This document shows, in pieces, positions 26,160 through 35,518 of a stretch of DNA of 51,572 nt; position 1 is the stretch's first letter, and every line of letters begins with the position of its first letter. The notes beneath the pieces were generated by a model that searched no databases, was not told the origin of the DNA, and saw only the letters and a program-made list of their open reading frames with translations. The DNA comes from Sphingomonadales bacterium. Lineage in GTDB: Bacteria > Pseudomonadota > Alphaproteobacteria > Sphingomonadales > Sphingomonadaceae. The position numbers were made by a program, and so were the translations under genes. The stretch covers positions 1 to 51,572 of the forward strand of contig JANXSN010000066.1 in assembly GCA_025352685.1 (NCBI GenBank), written 5' to 3'.

Positions 26160-27698
26160 ATGGCAAGTGCGGCCCTGGCCCGTGAGTGCCCGCCGCTGGC
26201 TGGCTGGAAGCTATGGGCGGCGGCCGTGAGCCTTGCGCTCGCCAACTTCGTGGTCGTTCTCGATACGACGATCGCAAACGTCTCAATCCCCCATATCGCG
26301 GGCGGACTTGCGATTTCACCCACGCAGGGGACGTGGGCGATCACCAGCTATGCTGTCGCCGACGCGATCAGTGTGCCGCTCACCGGCTGGCTGGCGGCAC
26401 GGTTTGGCAGCGTGCGCTGGTATTTGATCTCGATGGTCGGATTCGGGGTTTTCTCTCTCCTGTGCGGCCTGTCGCGGTCGATCGATGCACTGATCATCTT
26501 CCGCATTCTGCAAGGCCTGTCAGGAGGTCCCCTGATGCCGCTGTCACAGACGCTGCTGCTTCGGGTTTTTCCCAAGAACAAGGCAGCAGTTGGTCTGTCA
26601 ATCTGGGCGATGACGACCACGTCAGCACCGATCATCGGACCCATTCTCGGCGGCCTTATCAGCGATAACTGGTCGTGGCCGTGGATCTTCTTCATCAACC
26701 TGCCGGTCGTTGGCATCTGCATCTTTTCAGTCCGCAACCTGGTTTTGCGCTTCGACACCAAGCCTGTGAAGAAGAAGATCGATCTTGGCGGCCTCGTTTT
26801 GCTAGTCGTGGCAGTCGGCGCTTTCCAGATCATGCTCGATACGGGGCGCGAAAATGACTGGTTCTCGTCAGGCTGGGTTCTCGGCCTTGCGATTGTCGCA
26901 GCGATCGCCTTTGCGTTGTTCATTGCATGGGAGCTTACCGAGGCGGAGCCGATCGTCGATATCCGCGTGTTTCGTAATCGTGGTTTTGCGGCGGGGACGG
27001 TTGCCATTTCGCTGGCCTATGGTGCATTCTTTGCCTCGGTCGTCCTAACCCCTTTGTGGCTGCAACAAGTGGTTGGTTACAGTGCAACCCAGTCGGGCTT
27101 TACGGTCGCGTGGATCGGCGTGTTTGCGGTCGCCCTCGCTCCTGTTGCCGCGCGGCTGATAGGGCGGGTGGATCTCAGAATTACCGTCTGTGCAGGCATT
27201 GTCTGGATGGGGTTTGTTTCGACCCTGCGTACAGGATGGACCGCCGACGTTAACTACTGGACGCTCGCCACACCTCAACTTTTGCAGGGGATGGGGATGC
27301 CGTTCTTCTTTATAGGGCTCACCGCGCTCGCGCTGTCGAGCGTTCCGACCAAGGACCAGATCTCGGCGGCAGGATTGATGAGTTTTACACGGACGCTAAG
27401 CGGGGCGATCGCCACAGCTCTAGCGTCGTCGGCCTGGGATACTTCCACTCGCGTTGCACGATCGGATGTCGTCGCATCGCTGAACAACCCAGCTGGTGTG
27501 ATGGCCAAGTTGCAGGACGCCGGCATGACCCTGGAACAGTCGCGCAGCGTGATCGAGCGGCTGGTTGACACCCAGGCCTCGACGCTGGGCGTGTTGCATG
27601 TCTACGTCGTCGCGGCGATCTCATTCGGTCTTGCCGCTATTGCGGTCTGGTTCGCTCCTAAACCGAAAGCGGGAGCTGAAATGCCCAACAGTCACTAG
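26160..27698 (+). CDS. emrB: DHA2-family MFS multidrug exporter (EmrB/QacA type)
   Basis: The 512 residues and 14 hydrophobic segments fit the DHA2 drug:proton antiporters. Helix 1 carries VVLDTTIANVSIPHIAGGL, the motif-A loop is GWLAARFGSVRWYLISMVGF, and motif C is near PIIGPILGGLISDNWSWPWIFFINLP. The conserved helix-1 aspartate is in place. With the upstream OMF and EmrA it makes a complete tripartite pump, likely under the divergent TetR. Substrates cannot be inferred. Confidence 0.95.
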   Translation: MASAALARECPPLAGWKLWAAAVSLALANFVVVLDTTIANVSIPHIAGGLAISPTQGTWAITSYAVADAISVPLTGWLAARFGSVRWYLISMVGFGVFSLLCGLSRSIDALIIFRILQGLSGGPLMPLSQTLLLRVFPKNKAAVGLSIWAMTTTSAPIIGPILGGLISDNWSWPWIFFINLPVVGICIFSVRNLVLRFDTKPVKKKIDLGGLVLLVVAVGAFQIMLDTGRENDWFSSGWVLGLAIVAAIAFALFIAWELTEAEPIVDIRVFRNRGFAAGTVAISLAYGAFFASVVLTPLWLQQVVGYSATQSGFTVAWIGVFAVALAPVAARLIGRVDLRITVCAGIVWMGFVSTLRTGWTADVNYWTLATPQLLQGMGMPFFFIGLTALALSSVPTKDQISAAGLMSFTRTLSGAIATALASSAWDTSTRVARSDVVASLNNPAGVMAKLQDAGMTLEQSRSVIERLVDTQASTLGVLHVYVVAAISFGLAAIAVWFAPKPKAGAEMPNSH

Positions 27699-27915
27699 CA
27701 GGCTTGCCGCTCGATGCCGCGCGCAAGACTTGGCTCCGACGATCGAGGCACCGTAGTCCGATCAGCACGCCGAAGATACGATCAAGCCAGACCTCGCGTC
27801 GCGGTGGAAACTTTCTCCAACAGCACTTTGTTGAGGTCAGATCGGCGGTCGAACTGTGTGGATATCGCGCAACGCATAATGTCGCAGTGATACGGTCTGC
27901 CACACCTCGTCGAAT

Positions 27916-29271
27916 TTAATTTTTGTCGAACAGGCATTCGGCATTTGTCGAGATAATCGACGCGTATGATCGTGCGCTCTTCTTTGGCGTACGTTCGAGC
28001 GTTTTAAAATTAACGTGCACGATGCCAAAACGCTTCGAATAGCCGAGCGACCATTCGAGATTGTCTAAGAACGACCAGAGCATATAGCCCCGCACGTCGG
28101 CACCCTTGGCAATCGCGGTGCCGATAGCGGCGATGTGCCTGTTGAGATAATCGACCCGCAACGGATCGTCGATCACACCGTCCTCCGCGACTGGCGGATC
28201 GTAAAACGCAGCGCCATTTTCGGTGACGTACAGCGGCGGATTGTCGTAATTTTCCTTCACCCAGAGTAACACATCGGTCAGTCCCTGCGGGAAAACCTCC
28301 CAACCGGTGGTGGTGTACGTCGCCTGCTTTTGGTCTACCGGGCCAGCCTTGAGCGGCCAACTGTCGTTCGCGGTGGTGACGTTGCGGGTGTAGTAATTCA
28401 CCCCGATGAAATCGAGCTTCTGCTTAATCAGGTCGAAATCTTCCTTCGGCCAGTCCGGCCACGCTTCCCCGAAAATCTCCTTCAGTTCCGCGGGGTAATG
28501 GCCATGAATCGCTGGATCCAGATATTGTCGGTTCATGTAGGCGTCAGCGCGCGCAGTGGCAGCCCGGTCTTCGGGCGAGTCCGACGCGGCGTATTTGGGC
28601 TCGAGGTTAACGACGAGGCCGATCTCGTGCTTGCCGACGTCTCGATATGCTTTGACGGCGGCACCATGTGCGCGCATCAAGTTGTGGGTGGCGATTGGCG
28701 CTTCGAACATGTTACGGTGTCCCGGTGCGAGTGCGCCATGGAGATAGCCGCCATCGGTTACGACCCAAGGTTCATTGAGCGTCACCCACTTTTTGATCCG
28801 TCCGTCCAGTCGTTCGAAGAGTACCCGTCCATAATCGGCAAACCAGTCCGCTATGTCGCGGTTTAGCCAGCCGCCACGATCATCGAGCGCGACGGGTAAA
28901 TCCCAATGATAAAGCGTACAGAGGGGCTCTATATCATTGGCCAGCAGCGAATCGACAAGCCGCTCATAAAAGCCGAGCCCCGCCTCGTTGACCCGACCCG
29001 CGCCTTCGGGAAGCACGCGGCCCCAAGCAACGGAAAAGCGATACGCCTGCAGGCCGAGTTCCTTCATAAGTCTGACATCAGCTTCCATGCGATTATAGTG
29101 ATCGCACGCGATATCCCCGGTATCACCCTTTGCAGCCATCAGGCGGGGATCGTGGCTGAACCGCTGCCAGATGCTTGCGCCCGCCCCATCGGCCAGCGGC
29201 GACCCTTCGATCTGATAAGCGGCAGTGGCGCATCCCCAGAGAAACTCGGCGGGGAAAGGTGTTTTCGTCAT
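27916..29271 (-). CDS. GH1 beta-glucosidase
   Basis: GH1 enzymes release glucose from the non-reducing end of beta-glucosides and short beta-gluco-oligosaccharides. The 451 residues are full length and lack a signal peptide, so the enzyme is cytosolic. The opening FPAEFLWGCATAAYQIEGS, the acid/base Glu167 in TLNEP and the nucleophile Glu351 in YVTENGAA are all present, as is YMLWSFLDNLEWSLGY near the end. AAGGA lies six bases before the ATG. It is the last gene of the sugar locus, 214 bases downstream of the large hydrolase, and probably finishes imported oligosaccharides. The gap may hold a separate promoter; I see no LacI site in it. Confidence 0.96.
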   Translation of the reverse strand: MTKTPFPAEFLWGCATAAYQIEGSPLADGAGASIWQRFSHDPRLMAAKGDTGDIACDHYNRMEADVRLMKELGLQAYRFSVAWGRVLPEGAGRVNEAGLGFYERLVDSLLANDIEPLCTLYHWDLPVALDDRGGWLNRDIADWFADYGRVLFERLDGRIKKWVTLNEPWVVTDGGYLHGALAPGHRNMFEAPIATHNLMRAHGAAVKAYRDVGKHEIGLVVNLEPKYAASDSPEDRAATARADAYMNRQYLDPAIHGHYPAELKEIFGEAWPDWPKEDFDLIKQKLDFIGVNYYTRNVTTANDSWPLKAGPVDQKQATYTTTGWEVFPQGLTDVLLWVKENYDNPPLYVTENGAAFYDPPVAEDGVIDDPLRVDYLNRHIAAIGTAIAKGADVRGYMLWSFLDNLEWSLGYSKRFGIVHVNFKTLERTPKKSARSYASIISTNAECLFDKN

Positions 29272-29485
29272 GAAGGATCCTTTATTGGGCCAGGGCTGCC
29301 GGTTCCTGCCGCTATTCGTGCGGCGGCTAGGGGCAAAAACGGTATTTTCTGGTACTCTGCGACGACCTGTGCTGGGCCCTTGACGTTAGCGCGATAAACT
29401 TGACGATCGCGCTCACACGATTGCTCAACGAAGATCAACAACGGCTCTGTCGTGACTAGCGATGGCAGGATCGGCGGTCCGCGCA

Positions 29486-32400
29486 TTAGCGCGCGACCTC
29501 GATGGTTATTGGCCTGCCGGTCGCGGCAATTGCGAGCACGCCGCCCCGGAATGCGGCTCTCCGCCCATCGACCCGTGCGGAACCCGGTGCAGTTTTCCAC
29601 GGCCAGGGCAGTACGAACCCGCCCGGCGGGCGGGCTGAGCCCCCGACCGTCACCAACAACCTCTTGGGTGTGGCACGCAGCGCTACATCGAGCCTTCCGT
29701 GCGGCGTGCGCAAGCCGCGTATGCTCGAACCCGGACCCGCGAGATAGGCATCCGACAGGCCGGCGCCGACTACCAGCGCGCCGTCGTCCGCGCGCTCATA
29801 GGCAAACATGTCGAGCGCAGCGCGAATGAAATCCGACGAGATCCACGTATGCGGCATGTCGCCAATGAAGCGCACTGCGCGCGGGTCCTTGCCGACAACC
29901 TCGGCCCACCCGTTCCACAGGGCTGGACGGCGATCTGCGAAGAAGAAGTCGAGCATCGGATCGACGCGCTCGCGGTGCCCCAGTCGGATCATTGCCGAAA
30001 CGTTGCGTAATTCATAGGGCGTATAGTCGTCCCATGGCTTGCTGCCGTCGCGGCGGGCGACAAACTCTCTCCAGTACCGGTCAAACGTGTTTGCGAGCAG
30101 GCTCGGATCGAGCCGCGCCTGCTCACCTGCCGGGTCTAGTCCTATCGTCGTCGAAGTGGGATCGAAATCGCCGAGACTGGTCGCTCCAGGGATATGATTT
30201 ACGTTCCAATACTTCGCTGAGGAAGCGATCGCGAAGTGCAAATTCTTCTGGAAAGAAGCGAGGTGCCGCGCGATCCCGCCCGCTTCGGGTTTACCCAGCA
30301 TTTTCGCGGCGAAGCTGGCGTCCCTATATCCGCGTAACGCCCAGAAATCGTCCCACAGACTGTATTGTGCCTTGGCCGAGTAACCCTCGTGGCTGATGGA
30401 TGGCGGCATCAGTCCGCGCAGGTGATCGGGAACGTTGCGCGACGCCGTCTCGGCGCGCAGTGTCTCCATATAGTGCTCGGCCCCAAGGATCGCGGGCCAG
30501 GATCTGTTGAGCCGCTTTTTATCGCCGGTGTAACGGTACAACTCTGTCGCAAGGAAGATGTATTCGCCCTGGCTATCGTTCTCCGGCACTGGGTCGGCGC
30601 CCCTGAAATCTACGCAGCACGGCACTTTCCGATTGGAGAAGATGTATGGTGTGTACCAGTCGGCGTAGGACGCGACGATGTCAGAATGACCGAGACGCAG
30701 GAGTGCCTCTGAGATCATTGCGCCATCGCGGATCCATGACCGTGCGTAGCTACGCGTACCGGGGCGCAGGATCGGGCCCTCGCGGCTCATCAAGATATGC
30801 GCAAGACTGGTGCGTACCGTGTCGACAAGCGCCTGATGGGCAGCCGGCACCTTGATCTCGACGCGGTCAAGGCGGTTGCGCCAATAGGCCGCGGTCGAAG
30901 CCTCTGCCTTGTCGAATGCAACTGGACCGGCAACCGGGGCGAAGTGCTCGCCGGGGGCGGAGGCGGCGACGAGGATCGTTCGTGACTGGCCGGCGGCAAG
31001 CTGGAGGTCATATCGCAATGTCCCTGACGCAAGCCCGGTCTCGTCGGTAACTGCTTGCGAATCTGCGCTAGGAAAAAGTGAGCCACGCGCCCCGAAGCGC
31101 GCAAGCGCCACCGCGTCGGGCGCCGCAAGTGGTCGTACGACCGTCATAGGCGCGCCGCGCTCGGCTGCGCCAATGACCGTCAGCGCGCCTTCCTGCCAGC
31201 GCAGCGCGGCGATCTCGCTGACGCCGCCGCGCTGGCTCAGGAATTGTGCCGGCGGATTGACCTGGAATGGCCTGGCGGCGAGCAGCAGATGCGCCGAGAG
31301 TGGGGCCGCGCCGTGATTAGTGAAAATGTAGCGGATCATCATCCGGCCGCGCACGATAGATGAATCGGAAAAGGCGCCTGTCTCGAGCGTCCAGCCGGAC
31401 GCATGCCATGTTACTGCAGGCATCGGTAGATAGCCGTCAGCCAGGCTCTGGGTGGACGTCACATCGGCCCAGCCGAAGCGCTTGCTCCCGATTTCGACAA
31501 ATGGCTCGAGCGAGAAGCTCCCCTTGCCGAGTTCGACCGTTCCGTCCTCGCCCAGCAGGGCGGATGCCGCGCTGCCATCGGTTCCAACCAGTGTCCAATA
31601 GCTTTGCTCGCCCGAAAAACCTCGTGGGAAAGTGCCGCGCGGCGCAGTCTTGGCGAGCGAGGCGATGAAGGCGTTGGGGGTCGCCGCCCACTCAAGCGGC
31701 TTGACCTCAATCTCGGCGAGTCGTGACGGAGCTGCTGCAACGATACGCAGGTAGCGCGCTTGGGTCTCAGGCAGCGCAATCGGGTCGTCGCCTCCATCGC
31801 TGCCCAAAATGTGGCGGCGCACATCCCATTGTTTGGCGTCGCTCGACGTTTCGACGCGATAATCGGGCACCGTTCCCCGCCAGCGTAGCACGATACCGCC
31901 AAACTCCTTCGCACCGCCGAAATCAATTGTCAGCGGGCCATTCCCTTCCCACGCCGTTTCAGGATCTCCGTCCATTGCCAGCCGTGCATCGCCGCTCGTC
32001 GCCGACAGCTGGGGCGAAGGCAAAGTGGTAGGCAAGACGGGGAGTTCAGTCAGCTCAAGTTGGTCAATATCCAGACTTCCTTGACCGCCGTCGCGCCCGC
32101 GGCTGACGACGAGTTCGACGCTCGCGGCCTTGTGCAAAACCTTGTCAGTCGTCGGACCCCACGCGAACTGCAAATCGCGCTTGCGGAAGATCAACTTCTG
32201 CCAGCCGGACTTGAGCGCGATGTCGGGGTGTGACACCCACCAGACATTGTCACCGCTCGCATCGACCAGCTTGAATTCGAGATTGTTCGTCCCGCCGGTC
32301 CAACGCACCCATAGACTGATCATATAATTCGCGGGCAGCGTGAGCGCGAGAGACCTTCGGGCGTACGCATAGCCCGAAACCTTGGCAAAATTCCAGTCAA

Positions 32401-32569
32401 GCCGAACGGCCTTGCGGTCATGGCCGAGGACCGTCGACACGCTGGCGGCGACTCCGTCGGACGACTTGGCCTGCCACGGTCCGATGCTCTCCATCGCGTC
32501 GAGCGTCGTCCCACCGCTCTCGGGCGCCGCTCCGGTCGTCAGCAATGCAACAAGGACGAGCGCCTTCAT
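29486..32569 (-). CDS. Large secreted glycosidase: discoidin domain plus (alpha/alpha)6 catalytic-like domain
   Basis: The 1027 residues contain a short signal peptide (MKALVLVALLTTGAAP) and a beta-sandwich (about 20-180) ending in SLDIDQLEL. An F5/8-type-C discoidin-like module follows (about 185-290, with GDARLAMDGDPETAWEG and IDFGGAKEFGGIVLRW), then a long super-sandwich. The (alpha/alpha)6 barrel (about 590-950) carries SYARSWIRDGAMISEALLRL, PVPENDSQGEYIFLATELYR and WNVNHIPGATSLGDFDPTST. The WIRDGAM and NDSQGEY segments are typical of clan GH-L-like barrels. I cannot assign a CAZy family. Its ATG overlaps the upstream permease stop (ATGA), so it belongs to the uptake operon and should depolymerise the same glycan. 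Confidence 0.8.
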   Translation of the reverse strand: MKALVLVALLTTGAAPESGGTTLDAMESIGPWQAKSSDGVAASVSTVLGHDRKAVRLDWNFAKVSGYAYARRSLALTLPANYMISLWVRWTGGTNNLEFKLVDASGDNVWWVSHPDIALKSGWQKLIFRKRDLQFAWGPTTDKVLHKAASVELVVSRGRDGGQGSLDIDQLELTELPVLPTTLPSPQLSATSGDARLAMDGDPETAWEGNGPLTIDFGGAKEFGGIVLRWRGTVPDYRVETSSDAKQWDVRRHILGSDGGDDPIALPETQARYLRIVAAAPSRLAEIEVKPLEWAATPNAFIASLAKTAPRGTFPRGFSGEQSYWTLVGTDGSAASALLGEDGTVELGKGSFSLEPFVEIGSKRFGWADVTSTQSLADGYLPMPAVTWHASGWTLETGAFSDSSIVRGRMMIRYIFTNHGAAPLSAHLLLAARPFQVNPPAQFLSQRGGVSEIAALRWQEGALTVIGAAERGAPMTVVRPLAAPDAVALARFGARGSLFPSADSQAVTDETGLASGTLRYDLQLAAGQSRTILVAASAPGEHFAPVAGPVAFDKAEASTAAYWRNRLDRVEIKVPAAHQALVDTVRTSLAHILMSREGPILRPGTRSYARSWIRDGAMISEALLRLGHSDIVASYADWYTPYIFSNRKVPCCVDFRGADPVPENDSQGEYIFLATELYRYTGDKKRLNRSWPAILGAEHYMETLRAETASRNVPDHLRGLMPPSISHEGYSAKAQYSLWDDFWALRGYRDASFAAKMLGKPEAGGIARHLASFQKNLHFAIASSAKYWNVNHIPGATSLGDFDPTSTTIGLDPAGEQARLDPSLLANTFDRYWREFVARRDGSKPWDDYTPYELRNVSAMIRLGHRERVDPMLDFFFADRRPALWNGWAEVVGKDPRAVRFIGDMPHTWISSDFIRAALDMFAYERADDGALVVGAGLSDAYLAGPGSSIRGLRTPHGRLDVALRATPKRLLVTVGGSARPPGGFVLPWPWKTAPGSARVDGRRAAFRGGVLAIAATGRPITIEVAR

Positions 32570-33381
32570 CCCTTCACGCTGCCTGCCAGCAGGCCGGAAA
32601 TATAATAGCGTTGAAGCACCACGAACAGGACTAGCACCGGCAGCAAGGTGACGACGCTGCCTGCCATCATCAGTTCGAAATCCTGCACATGTTCGCGGCT
32701 GAGATTGGCAAGCGCAACCGGTAGTGTCGCCTTGTCGCCGTCGTTAAGGATAATGAGCGGCCAGAGAAAATCGCTCCAGCTGCCAAGGAAACTGAACGTT
32801 GCGAGGGTTACGAGGATCGGCCCAAGCGACGGCAGTACGATAACTCGGAATATCCGGAACTCGCTCGCGCCGTCGATCCGCGCTGCTTCAAGCATTTCGT
32901 CGGGAATGGCGAGCGCATATTGGCGAACAAGGAAGATGCCAAACACTGTTGCGATCGACGGAATCAGAACGCCGCCGAACGAATTGACCAGCCCCATCTT
33001 CTTGCAGATCAAGAAAAGCGGAATCATCGCGACCTGCGACGGGATTACGAGTGCAGTTAGCAGAAACTGGAAAATTCGGTCACGTCCGGCGAACTTCAGC
33101 TTGGCAAAAGCGTAACCCGCCATGACATTAAATGTTAGCGACAGCGCGGTCGCTAAACACGCAAGCAACAGCGAATTGGCGAAGTAGCGCGCCATGTCGG
33201 TCGACGCGAACAACTGGACGTAGTTGACCATGGTCGGCGCGGCAGGGATCAGCGGGGGCGGGAAATGCGCTGCTTCGCCCGGCTGCATTACCGAAACGGC
33301 GAGCATCCAGATCAGTGGCGCAACTGCGAACAGCCCGAGCGCCCACATCAGCGCGTTGGTCAAGATGACGTCGCGCCTCAT
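32566..33381 (-). CDS. CUT1 sugar ABC transporter permease, MalG-like
   Basis: The 271 residues have six helices and the EAA loop AARIDGASEFRIFRVIVLPSLGPIL that docks to the ATPase, as in MalG/LacG. ATG 33381 overlaps the stop of the MalF-like gene by four bases; a longer frame from 33486 would run into that gene and is unlike the family. The protein ends in YYISGLLAGSVKG, a typical MalG C-terminus. With the partner permease, binding lipoprotein and distant ATPase it forms an oligosaccharide importer. Confidence 0.94.
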   Translation of the reverse strand: MRRDVILTNALMWALGLFAVAPLIWMLAVSVMQPGEAAHFPPPLIPAAPTMVNYVQLFASTDMARYFANSLLLACLATALSLTFNVMAGYAFAKLKFAGRDRIFQFLLTALVIPSQVAMIPLFLICKKMGLVNSFGGVLIPSIATVFGIFLVRQYALAIPDEMLEAARIDGASEFRIFRVIVLPSLGPILVTLATFSFLGSWSDFLWPLIILNDGDKATLPVALANLSREHVQDFELMMAGSVVTLLPVLVLFVVLQRYYISGLLAGSVKG

Positions 33382-34256
33382 TGGTCGCTCCAGCGCTGCG
33401 AAAGTTTGAGCTGTGCGATTGTGATCGCGAACAGGATCAGAAACAACACAAACGCCACCGACGTAGCGAAACCGAGGTTCCACCATTTGAAGCCCTGTTC
33501 GAACATGAAATAAAGGACGGAGACAGTGCTCTCGACAGGTCCACCCTGCGTCATAACATAGGGTTCCGCAAATAGCTGGAAATAGCCTGCCATCGTCAAG
33601 ATCGAGACGACCAGCATGACCGGCGCAAGCGTGGGCAACGTTACGTAGCGGAACAGTGCGAAGCGCCCCGCGCCGTCGATCTTGGCTGCCTCGTAAAGCT
33701 CCTCGGGGATCGTCTGAAGCCCAGCAAGCAGGATAATCATGTTATAACCAAAATTTTTCCACACCGCGAAGATCACGATTGCCGGCATCGCCCAATTTGG
33801 GTCGCCGAGCCAGTCGACCGGATCGAGGCCAACGCCGCTCAGCCCCCAGTTGATCAGCCCGTATTTGGTATGAAGCAGATACCGCCAGATCACCGCAACC
33901 GCGACAAGCGTGGTGACGACCGGCGCGAAATAGAGCGTGCGGAACAGCCCTTTGAACCGCGCAATCTTCGAATTAATAAGCAACGCCGCGCCGAGCGAGA
34001 GCGCGATCGACAGCGGCACGCCGAGGATCACGAAATAAAGCGTGTTGCCCAGTGCCTTCCAGAATAACGCTGTCTGCAGCAGCGTGATGTAATTATCGAG
34101 TCCGACAAAGCGCAGATTGCGGATATCGGACAGCGAATAAATGTCAAAATCACTGAAGCTCAGCAGCAGCGCCGCGACAACGGGTAGAAAGAAAAAAAGC
34201 CCGAGTGCGACGAGCGCGGGTGCGACGAACGCCCAGGCCGCGTTGTCGCGCGTCAT
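33378..34256 (-). CDS. CUT1 sugar ABC transporter permease, MalF-like
   Basis: The 292 residues have six helices, the opening AFVAPALVALGLFFFLPVVAAL, and the EAA motif ELYEAAKIDGAGRFALFRYVTLPTL. A late segment YVMTQGGPVESTVSVLYFMF is characteristic of the family. ATG 34256 overlaps the binding-protein stop (ATGA), which favours this start over one nine codons upstream. It pairs with the MalG-like gene next to it. Confidence 0.94.
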   Translation of the reverse strand: MTRDNAAWAFVAPALVALGLFFFLPVVAALLLSFSDFDIYSLSDIRNLRFVGLDNYITLLQTALFWKALGNTLYFVILGVPLSIALSLGAALLINSKIARFKGLFRTLYFAPVVTTLVAVAVIWRYLLHTKYGLINWGLSGVGLDPVDWLGDPNWAMPAIVIFAVWKNFGYNMIILLAGLQTIPEELYEAAKIDGAGRFALFRYVTLPTLAPVMLVVSILTMAGYFQLFAEPYVMTQGGPVESTVSVLYFMFEQGFKWWNLGFATSVAFVLFLILFAITIAQLKLSQRWSDQ

Positions 34257-35518
34257 CGCACCGTTCCCTGATCGAGCATCCACCTCCGTTTAGCGAGGAT
34301 GGCGTCGGCACGTGCGTCCATCTCTGTAGCTGCCTGATCGACGGTCAGGCGGCCGTGGGCGGCGGATTCGGCGATAAGGCGCACTTCGGTCGCGATCCGT
34401 TCCCATTCGGGTACTTTAGGCGTCGGCTTGGCGCGCTGCAATTGTTCGGCAAAAGCGCGCGAATAGGGGTCGTCGCGCAGCGACGGCGCGGCCCAAGCGC
34501 TGCGGCGCGGCGGCAGATCACCGGTCAATCCGTGAAACTTAACCTGCACCGCGGGGCGCGAGAGATACTCAATTAATTTCCAACCCGCCTCCTGCTTGTC
34601 CGAAGTCTTGAACAGGACCAAGCTCGAACCGCCCGCGTTCGAGCTGCCGGGGCCGTTGGGACCAGGCATCGGTGCAGTCATCCAAATGCTCTGGCGGGTC
34701 GCGGGCAGGCGGCGCTGAAACTCGCCGATTTGCCAAGGGCCGGTAATGTAGAAGCTGAAAAAGCCGCGATCGAACTCGTCCCAAACATTTGCGATCTCGG
34801 TGTTCGCTGCGACCGGCGCAAGCTTTTCACGCATGATCTCAAGGTAAAAGCCTAGCGCACGCTTAAAGCCCGCTCCGCGAAAATTGCCATAACGCCCGCC
34901 GTCGCGCAACATTTCCTCTGGCTGATTGAGCCCGAGCACGACGAGCGGCTCATATTCGTTAAGCGGCAAGAAGGTGGCGTAGGACTTAGCGCCAACGATG
35001 CCCTTGATCGCCACCATCTGTGCGTGCCATTCCGACCAACTGGTTGGCGGGCCGTTGAATCCAGCCTGCTTTACCAGATCGCGGCGGTAAAACAGCAGCC
35101 GCGTGTCTACATACCAAGGTACCCCATAGAGCTTGCCGGTGACGATGTTGGAATCCCATACGCCGGGGAAATAGTCAGCCCGGTCGATTGCCGGAGTAGC
35201 AGCGACGCGTTTGTCGAGCGGTGCGAGTGCATGCAAAGCGACGAACTCTGGCACCCAGCTGTTCCCGAGCTGGGCCATATCAGGCAATGCGTCGCCCGCG
35301 AACGCGGTGAGCAGCTTTTCGTGCGCTGCCGAGAACGGAAGTTGCTGGACCCGCACCTTTATCCCGGGGTTCTCCTTTTCGAATGCGGGGATCACCGCGC
35401 CGATTACTTCGCCCTCGCGTCCCATCGCCCATATCTCGAGCGTGGTTCGGGTTGACGGCGGCGCGCAGCTACCCAGGGCTAGCGAGGCGGTGAGCCAAAG
35501 AAGCGCCGCAATCTTCAT
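34253..35518 (-). CDS. Sugar ABC transporter substrate-binding lipoprotein
   Basis: This family-1 extracellular binding protein of 421 residues has a signal peptide with lipobox LGSC near residue 18, then TLEIWAMGREGEVIGAVIPAFEKENPGIKV. PDMAQLGNSWVPEFVALHAL and NIVTGKLYGVPWYVDTRLLFYRRDLV follow, all typical of CUT1 binding proteins for oligosaccharides. I chose ATG 35518, which overlaps the GH144-like stop by four bases; the 25 codons upstream are part of that other gene. It delivers the ligand to the two permeases encoded next. Confidence 0.94.
   Translation of the reverse strand: MKIAALLWLTASLALGSCAPPSTRTTLEIWAMGREGEVIGAVIPAFEKENPGIKVRVQQLPFSAAHEKLLTAFAGDALPDMAQLGNSWVPEFVALHALAPLDKRVAATPAIDRADYFPGVWDSNIVTGKLYGVPWYVDTRLLFYRRDLVKQAGFNGPPTSWSEWHAQMVAIKGIVGAKSYATFLPLNEYEPLVVLGLNQPEEMLRDGGRYGNFRGAGFKRALGFYLEIMREKLAPVAANTEIANVWDEFDRGFFSFYITGPWQIGEFQRRLPATRQSIWMTAPMPGPNGPGSSNAGGSSLVLFKTSDKQEAGWKLIEYLSRPAVQVKFHGLTGDLPPRRSAWAAPSLRDDPYSRAFAEQLQRAKPTPKVPEWERIATEVRLIAESAAHGRLTVDQAATEMDARADAILAKRRWMLDQGTVR

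Noticed and set aside
27699-27915. Possible gene or terminator between emrB and the GH1 gene
   Set aside because: I found no strong hairpin and no frame with motifs; the two convergent genes simply end here.
29272-29485. LacI operator before the GH1 gene
   Set aside because: No TGTAACCGGTTACA-like sequence is present in this gap.
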